Shown here: in pieces, positions 61,001 through 64,000 of the stretch
Layout of the letters: each line of letters starts with the position of its first letter
Numbering within the stretch: position 1 is the first letter of the stretch
Notes under the pieces: model-generated
Told to the model about the DNA's origin: nothing
What the model saw: the letters and a program-made list of their open reading frames with translations, nothing else
Databases searched by the model: none
DNA from: an uncultured Clostridia bacterium
GTDB lineage: Bacteria > Bacillota > Clostridia > Lachnospirales > Lachnospiraceae
Direction: 5' to 3'
NCBI GenBank assembly: GCA_948467395.1
Contig: CAOKDX010000002.1
Location: 124,001-188,000, forward strand
DNA length: 64,000 bases
Program-made: the position numbers and the translations under genes

Positions 61001-62044
61001 ATATGGCCCATACACATTCCGGGAGCGGAACATGCGCATATTATATCCTCCCGTGGCAGTAAGGCCGCCGTAGGTTTCATATAAATAATAATAATCTGTT
61101 TCCGTGTCATACAAAATATATGGACCTTCACCAGATTGATGGTTCCCGCCGGCAATATGTGTTCCAAAATAACGGTCTGTAAAATTTCCTGAAATACTTT
61201 CTGTACTGTCATTTCCCGGATACATGGCATCCCCCGTCTCCCTATCCAGTTCCAGTATAAAAAGACCGCCGGACCAGGAACCATATACCATATAAAGTTT
61301 GTTGTCTTTCCCATAAAAGACCGTAGGGTCAATGGCATTCGGGGCATACCTCTCATTCCAGCCCCCATCGCTGGTGAACCACTTATCACTGATGCCGGAA
61401 ATCCGTTTTTGATCAATGAGCTCCTTTAAGTTGAGGTAATCGTTATCCCATTTTGTATTTCTGTTTCCTCCCCCATCTACAGCTCCTGTCTTAGTAAAGC
61501 CGGAATATATCAGGGTATCTACATATTGATATGGCCCCTCGACATTTTTAGAGACCGCATAGCCAATACAGGAACGACGCCATGTAGAGGAAGTACTATA
61601 ATAAAGCATATAGGCACCTCTGTCCGTCTCGCTCCATTTATAATCCGGATTGTAGATCACATCCGGTGCCCACACTCCTAACCTCGAATCATCTGTCATA
61701 TGGTCGCCGTCATTATACCCTGCCCATTGAAAGGATTCAGACAGATTTGTCAGAATCTCTCCATAGACGGAATCGTTTTTCCAGCTATCCCCGCCTCGAA
61801 AATTCCAGTCTCTGTTCATCTGTGTCCATGACATCAGATCATTGGACCGGGCGTCCGCAAGATGTGAACCAAATACATAATATGTTCCATCTGCCTTGAT
61901 AATGGATGGGTCGTGAACAGATACCCTTCTTACTACAGCCGGAGCCTTCTGTTCAACTGCTGTCAGCTGTGGAACCGGCCATGATACTGCCAATGACGTA
62001 ACCAGTATCCAAACAAGTAAATTCCGAATTCTTCTGTGATGCAT
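58019..62044 (-). CDS. Secreted GH43 endo-arabinanase-like enzyme with two LamG domains and wall-type C-terminus
   Basis: A 1341-residue exported protein. Domains in order: signal peptide (about 1-30); a five-bladed GH43 catalytic domain (about 35-450) with base Asp45 (VHDPSII), Asp239 (NAIDPTV) and acid Glu307 (SGEGPYI), the pattern of endo-1,5-alpha-arabinanases; a lipocalin-like module (about 450-555); two LamG domains (about 558-790 and 798-1020); a Pro/Thr/Glu linker of 13-residue repeats (about 1038-1110); a fibronectin-III-like module (about 1150-1230); and a lysine-rich Ig-like (Big_2) domain (about 1260-1341). No sortase motif is present, so attachment may be by charge. AGGAGG lies 9 bases before the ATG. 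Arabinan as substrate is inferred from GH43 motifs. Confidence 0.9.
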   Translation of the reverse strand: MHHRRIRNLLVWILVTSLAVSWPVPQLTAVEQKAPAVVRRVSVHDPSIIKADGTYYVFGSHLADARSNDLMSWTQMNRDWNFRGGDSWKNDSVYGEILTNLSESFQWAGYNDGDHMTDDSRLGVWAPDVIYNPDYKWSETDRGAYMLYYSTSSTWRRSCIGYAVSKNVEGPYQYVDTLIYSGFTKTGAVDGGGNRNTKWDNDYLNLKELIDQKRISGISDKWFTSDGGWNERYAPNAIDPTVFYGKDNKLYMVYGSWSGGLFILELDRETGDAMYPGNDSTESISGNFTDRYFGTHIAGGNHQSGEGPYILYDTETDYYYLYETYGGLTATGGYNMRMFRSRNVYGPYLDAAGRNAKDSGQNNNNYGIKLIGNYSFTNQPGYRAAGHNSAMVDDDGQRYLFYHQRFNQPGNQTEAHEVRVRRQYMNEDNWPVTAVYEYRGEDISHYDESDVVGKYEIINHGTSSDGNMISSQQIELYADGSINGDLSGTWAKTTGTGKEYDYITIKLGNAVYKGVLYEQYNEESVSRSVMTFSAIGNDNTCLWGTRTGSLTDIDGSYKDTLIYGYDFDKEPSNPDRINPVSRSEKTGQATLVGTAAIEEDMDRGNVLHIQNEAGAQQVNYFRLPNDTLSTVKSDGFTVSMWVNAGTDVAAPSALFEANRNGQPADAGYPMTRISANLKSHINANGYIDCIPDSETLLTRNQWHHVVYSVNSGEVCTYLDGRQIQSVSKNIAGCFDNANDYSIHKAVNVTVGAGVIWNDVDVRDAKFDNIAVYNKTLTAEEVDTLFTSDASTPFLNDSLIYGFDFESGACGGKIAPVTGSTKKNPAELRGSTSIRTDSVRGSVLAISNPKGVKSNSYLRLPADVLTTVTGDGFTVGMWTNIGSSTFGHSALFEANRSGSRNAWPMTRVSANLIARINANSYSDTDGIGSNEEEKAKPFSSGEWHYVAYSVDTKGIRLYLDGELLQSTTKDLTNCFNSSLNDSIQKAVYTTIGSGRIFDDEDISEAMFDNVAIYNKALSAAQIKQMYRDETEGEDPEPSAEPTRDPENPSGTAAPTKDPENPSETAAPTEDPENPSETAAPTEDPENPSETTAPTRDPENPSETTVPTRDPDAPPASNVPGNQITTPPANPVPPAAFKGTVSLAEAGRAVMNANTDKGDPKGSVFAVLRLKGKGGKKSIQLSWTKVKGADGYIVYGSSCGKKMKEIGRVSAGKTGTTIKKLKKGKYYKYIVSAFKNIGGEMRICAQSKSVHVCTSGGKTANPVKVTVKKKLVLKKGKAKKISAVLKPAKKLKIHIAKFRYESTNTKIAAVDKKGRIKAKKKGTCKIYVYAQNGVYKTVKVTVK
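58716..58932. repeat. 39-base tandem repeats coding the Pro/Thr linker
   Basis: About five and a half copies of a 39-base unit coding PTxDPENPSETAA, the middle copies nearly identical in DNA and the outer ones diverged. The unit is a multiple of three, so copy-number change would alter linker length without a frameshift. Confidence 0.9.
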
Positions 62045-62125
62045 AATAACCCCTCCTAGACTTGATATAAATTCCTTTGTTTCTGTCCGACAATTTCTGC
62101 ACTTATGTTCCTGAACTTATGAATA

Positions 62126-62154
62126 ATTATACATAGAATAGTCCTTTATTTCAA
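62126..62154 (-). promoter_or_regulatory. Promoter of the GH43 gene
   Basis: On the minus strand TTGAAA (62149-62154) and a perfect TATAAT (62126-62131) are 17 bases apart, leaving a leader of about 75 bases. A direct repeat ACTTATG (62101-62107 and 62115-62121) lies just downstream and could bind a regulator. The rest of 62045-62285 holds only the divergent aroF promoter. Confidence 0.78.
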
Positions 62155-62223
62155 CTAATAGTTCTCTTTTGTATTCATATTTTTAAATATCCCGCCATCT
62201 TTGCTGTCAAACCGCGAACCCAT

Positions 62224-62252
62224 TTGACACAGCGGCAAAAATAGAGTAAAAT
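62224..62252 (+). promoter_or_regulatory. Promoter of the DAHP synthase gene
   Basis: A perfect TTGACA (62224-62229) and TAAAAT (62247-62252) at 17-base spacing, 33 bases before the start. Confidence 0.82.
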
Positions 62253-62285
62253 TGTGCAGGATAACAGAAAGCGGAGGACAAAAAT

Positions 62286-63314
62286 ATGAGCATACATTAC
62301 AGGAAAGAAATTATCTCACCAGAGGTACTTCAGGAATTATATCCTCTGACAGAAGAACAGAAGAAATTAAAAAAAGAGAAAGACGAGGAAATCAGAGCGG
62401 TGATCACAGGGGAATCGGATAAATTCCTGGTAATCATCGGACCCTGTTCGGCGGATCATGAGGATTCCGTCTGTGAATATACATGCCGGCTCGCCCGTAT
62501 GCAGGAACAGGTAAAGGATAAAATCCTTATCATCCCACGGATCTATACGAACAAACCGCGTACAACCGGGGAAGGCTACAAGGGCATCGTGCACCAGCCG
62601 GACCCGGAAAAAAAAGAAGACTTTATGGAAGGTCTTATCGCCATGAGAAAGATGCATCTGCGTTCCATCTCGGAGACCGGCTTTTTCGCCGCGGATGAGA
62701 TGCTGTACCCGGAGAACTGGCCGTATATCAGCGACATCCTCTCCTATGTGGCAGTGGGGGCACGCTCTGTGGAGGATCAGCAGCACCGCATGACCGTCAG
62801 CGGCATGGATGTGCCTGCCGGCATGAAAAATCCCACCAGCGGCGACTTTTCCGTTATGCTGAACTCCTGTATCGCAGCCCAGGCGCCGCATACCTTCCTG
62901 TACCGCGGCTACGAGGTAGAGACCGACGGCAATCCTCTTGCCCACACGATACTCCGGGGCGCGGTAAACAAACACGGCCAGGCCATACCAAACTACCACT
63001 ATGAGGATCTGGAGCGGCTTCATGAGAAATATTCCCTTCTTAACCTAAAGAATCCGGCCTGTATCATTGATGCCAACCACTCGAATTCCGGGAAGAAATA
63101 CTACGAACAGCCCCGCATCGTAGACGAGGTTATACACAGCCGCACGGTTAATCCTGCCATCAGCGAGCTTGTAAAAGGAGTTATGGTGGAAAGCTATCTG
63201 CTCCCCGGTGCACAGAAGATCAATGAGCACGAATTTGGCAAGTCCATCACGGATGCCTGCCTTGGATGGAAGGAAACAGAACGGCTTATTGATAAGATTG
63301 CCGATCATTTGTGA
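62286..63314 (+). CDS. aroF: 3-deoxy-7-phosphoheptulonate (DAHP) synthase, class I
   Basis: A 342-residue enzyme joining phosphoenolpyruvate and erythrose 4-phosphate, the first step of the shikimate pathway. It is of the E. coli AroF/G/H type: LVIIGPCSADHED (about residue 48), PRTTGEGYKGIVHQPDP, GARSVEDQQHRM, MKNPTSGDF and the metal-site segment IDANHSNSGKK. The N-terminal extension that forms the feedback site in that class is present, but which aromatic amino acid inhibits it cannot be read. GGAGG lies 8 bases before the ATG at 62286. Confidence 0.95.
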   Translation: MSIHYRKEIISPEVLQELYPLTEEQKKLKKEKDEEIRAVITGESDKFLVIIGPCSADHEDSVCEYTCRLARMQEQVKDKILIIPRIYTNKPRTTGEGYKGIVHQPDPEKKEDFMEGLIAMRKMHLRSISETGFFAADEMLYPENWPYISDILSYVAVGARSVEDQQHRMTVSGMDVPAGMKNPTSGDFSVMLNSCIAAQAPHTFLYRGYEVETDGNPLAHTILRGAVNKHGQAIPNYHYEDLERLHEKYSLLNLKNPACIIDANHSNSGKKYYEQPRIVDEVIHSRTVNPAISELVKGVMVESYLLPGAQKINEHEFGKSITDACLGWKETERLIDKIADHL

Positions 63315-63323
63315 TCCAGGCGG

Positions 63324-63884
63324 CTACATCACCTTTTCCATTAACGGCAGATTAACCTTTACCTCCAGAAGACACGCCATCAGAAAAAATACGGTGATTC
63401 CAACATAGACAGCTCCCCGGTGCTCCTTTTTCCCACTTTCATTCTGCCAGAGAAAACTGAACAGATACAGCGGGACAAGGATAATGCATTGGGGAAAAAG
63501 ACTGGCAAGATAGAGAATACATCCCCGGCCTCCCTTTCCCATAAGAAAAAACAGTAATAAAAAACCATTGCGGATACCGGTGTAGATGGTAAATCCTCTC
63601 TGATAGATCCTGCCCGCCCTGATATTTACAGACAGTATCCAGAGCAGTATAAAATATTTTCCATGGGACCACAGTGCATGAAGAAATTCATACCAGAAAT
63701 TGTATTCCTTTCCCTGCCATGCCGACATATTTCCCTCCAGCTGTCCCATGAGACCAGCAAAGGAATTTTGAAACAAAGTATAGAAAACTGCCCCAACAAA
63801 AAAGCCGATGAGAAAAAGCAGCAATACCTGTTGCAAAAATCCTGCTTTTCTTCCCCGGCTGTTTCGTTCACGATAAGATGCCAT
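63324..63884 (-). CDS. SpoIIM-like membrane protein
   Basis: A 186-residue protein with about five membrane segments. The order of segments and the stretch FILLWILSVNIRAGRIYQRGFTIYTGI through MGKGGRGCILYLASLFPQCIILVPLYL resemble SpoIIM, which with SpoIID and SpoIIP removes septal peptidoglycan during engulfment. The basic cytosolic start ASYRERNSRGRKAG precedes the first segment. I chose the ATG at 63884, with GAGGGGG 9 bases upstream; a start at 63932 has no ribosome-binding site. It is convergent with aroF, 9 bases apart. Confidence 0.72.
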   Translation of the reverse strand: MASYRERNSRGRKAGFLQQVLLLFLIGFFVGAVFYTLFQNSFAGLMGQLEGNMSAWQGKEYNFWYEFLHALWSHGKYFILLWILSVNIRAGRIYQRGFTIYTGIRNGFLLLFFLMGKGGRGCILYLASLFPQCIILVPLYLFSFLWQNESGKKEHRGAVYVGITVFFLMACLLEVKVNLPLMEKVM

Positions 63885-63961
63885 GTCCCGTATCCCCCTC
63901 ATATCATTAAAGTGTGATCCATAACGATACATTTTATGAAAGGTTGAGACAAAACATGCCT

Positions 63962-64000
63962 TTACTTTTTTAAGACTTTATATGCCATAACCGCAGCGAT
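63962..64000 (-). CDS. 3' end of a gene running off the right edge
   Basis: The last 39 bases read on the minus strand as IAAVMAYKVLKK followed by TAA, which looks like a short membrane-protein tail and lies 77 bases upstream of the SpoIIM-like start. It is too short to identify and may be chance. Confidence 0.3.
   Translation of the reverse strand: MAAVMAYKVLKK

Overview
This window looks like chromosomal DNA of a spore-forming gut Clostridium of the Lachnospiraceae type. The evidence is a housekeeping backbone in Firmicutes order, DUF5688, DUF6273/BspA and DUF4321 proteins, SpoVB-, SpoIIM- and GerMN-like sporulation proteins, short-form HisG with HisZ, and several LamG-decorated glycosidases. 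Most genes are on the minus strand. I see no rRNA, CRISPR array, prophage, integrase or transposase. The only RNA gene is tRNA-Arg(CCG).

Layout. At 0-2 kb lies the operon yicC-remA-gmk-lepB (lepB cut by the window edge), with a near-consensus promoter. It is divergent from rqcH and a histidinol-phosphatase-like PHP gene (2-4.7 kb). A cysteine desulfurase and a 775-residue membrane protein with a long acidic tail follow, then a SpoVB-like flippase with a possible sigma-E promoter (8.5-10 kb). At 10-14.5 kb are ligA, an RluF-like pseudouridine synthase, an unknown exported protein and hslO. At 14.5-17.2 kb are tRNA-Arg, a DUF5688 gene and gdhA. At 17.2-20.6 kb rplS leads into a signal-peptidase-like gene, rbgA, an intact lepB and a CYTH gene. 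At 20.7-31.5 kb is plsX-rnc-smc-ftsY-ilvA-hisZ-hisG-hisD. At 31.5-40 kb is a tight ten-gene operon: folD-rimO-pgsA-cinA-gerMN-HI0933 flavoprotein-cmk-ispH-S1-cheR.

From 40 kb onward the content is more accessory: a GH51 arabinofuranosidase with a LamG domain, a ferredoxin, a PHP gene, a secreted DUF6273/leucine-rich protein, phenylacetate-CoA ligase, and an autoregulated-looking operon (XRE regulator, exported sensor-like protein, two small membrane proteins, membrane-anchored PstS-like protein). Then come DUF4321, the operon pgeF-queH-apbE-GH31, a zinc-dependent phospholipase C family gene, an HD hydrolase with a 59-residue partner, a large secreted GH43 arabinanase, DAHP synthase and a SpoIIM-like protein.

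Working together: the secreted GH43 enzyme would cut arabinan outside the cell, and the GH51 enzyme (no signal peptide) and GH31 enzyme would finish oligosaccharides inside. No transporter is in view. The most unusual signals are a signal peptidase I homologue that has lost both catalytic residues and sits two genes from an intact paralogue, the XRE/PstS-like operon with an inverted-repeat operator at its promoter, homologous LamG domains shared by an apparently cytosolic and a secreted arabinan enzyme, and two small genes (44 and 59 codons).
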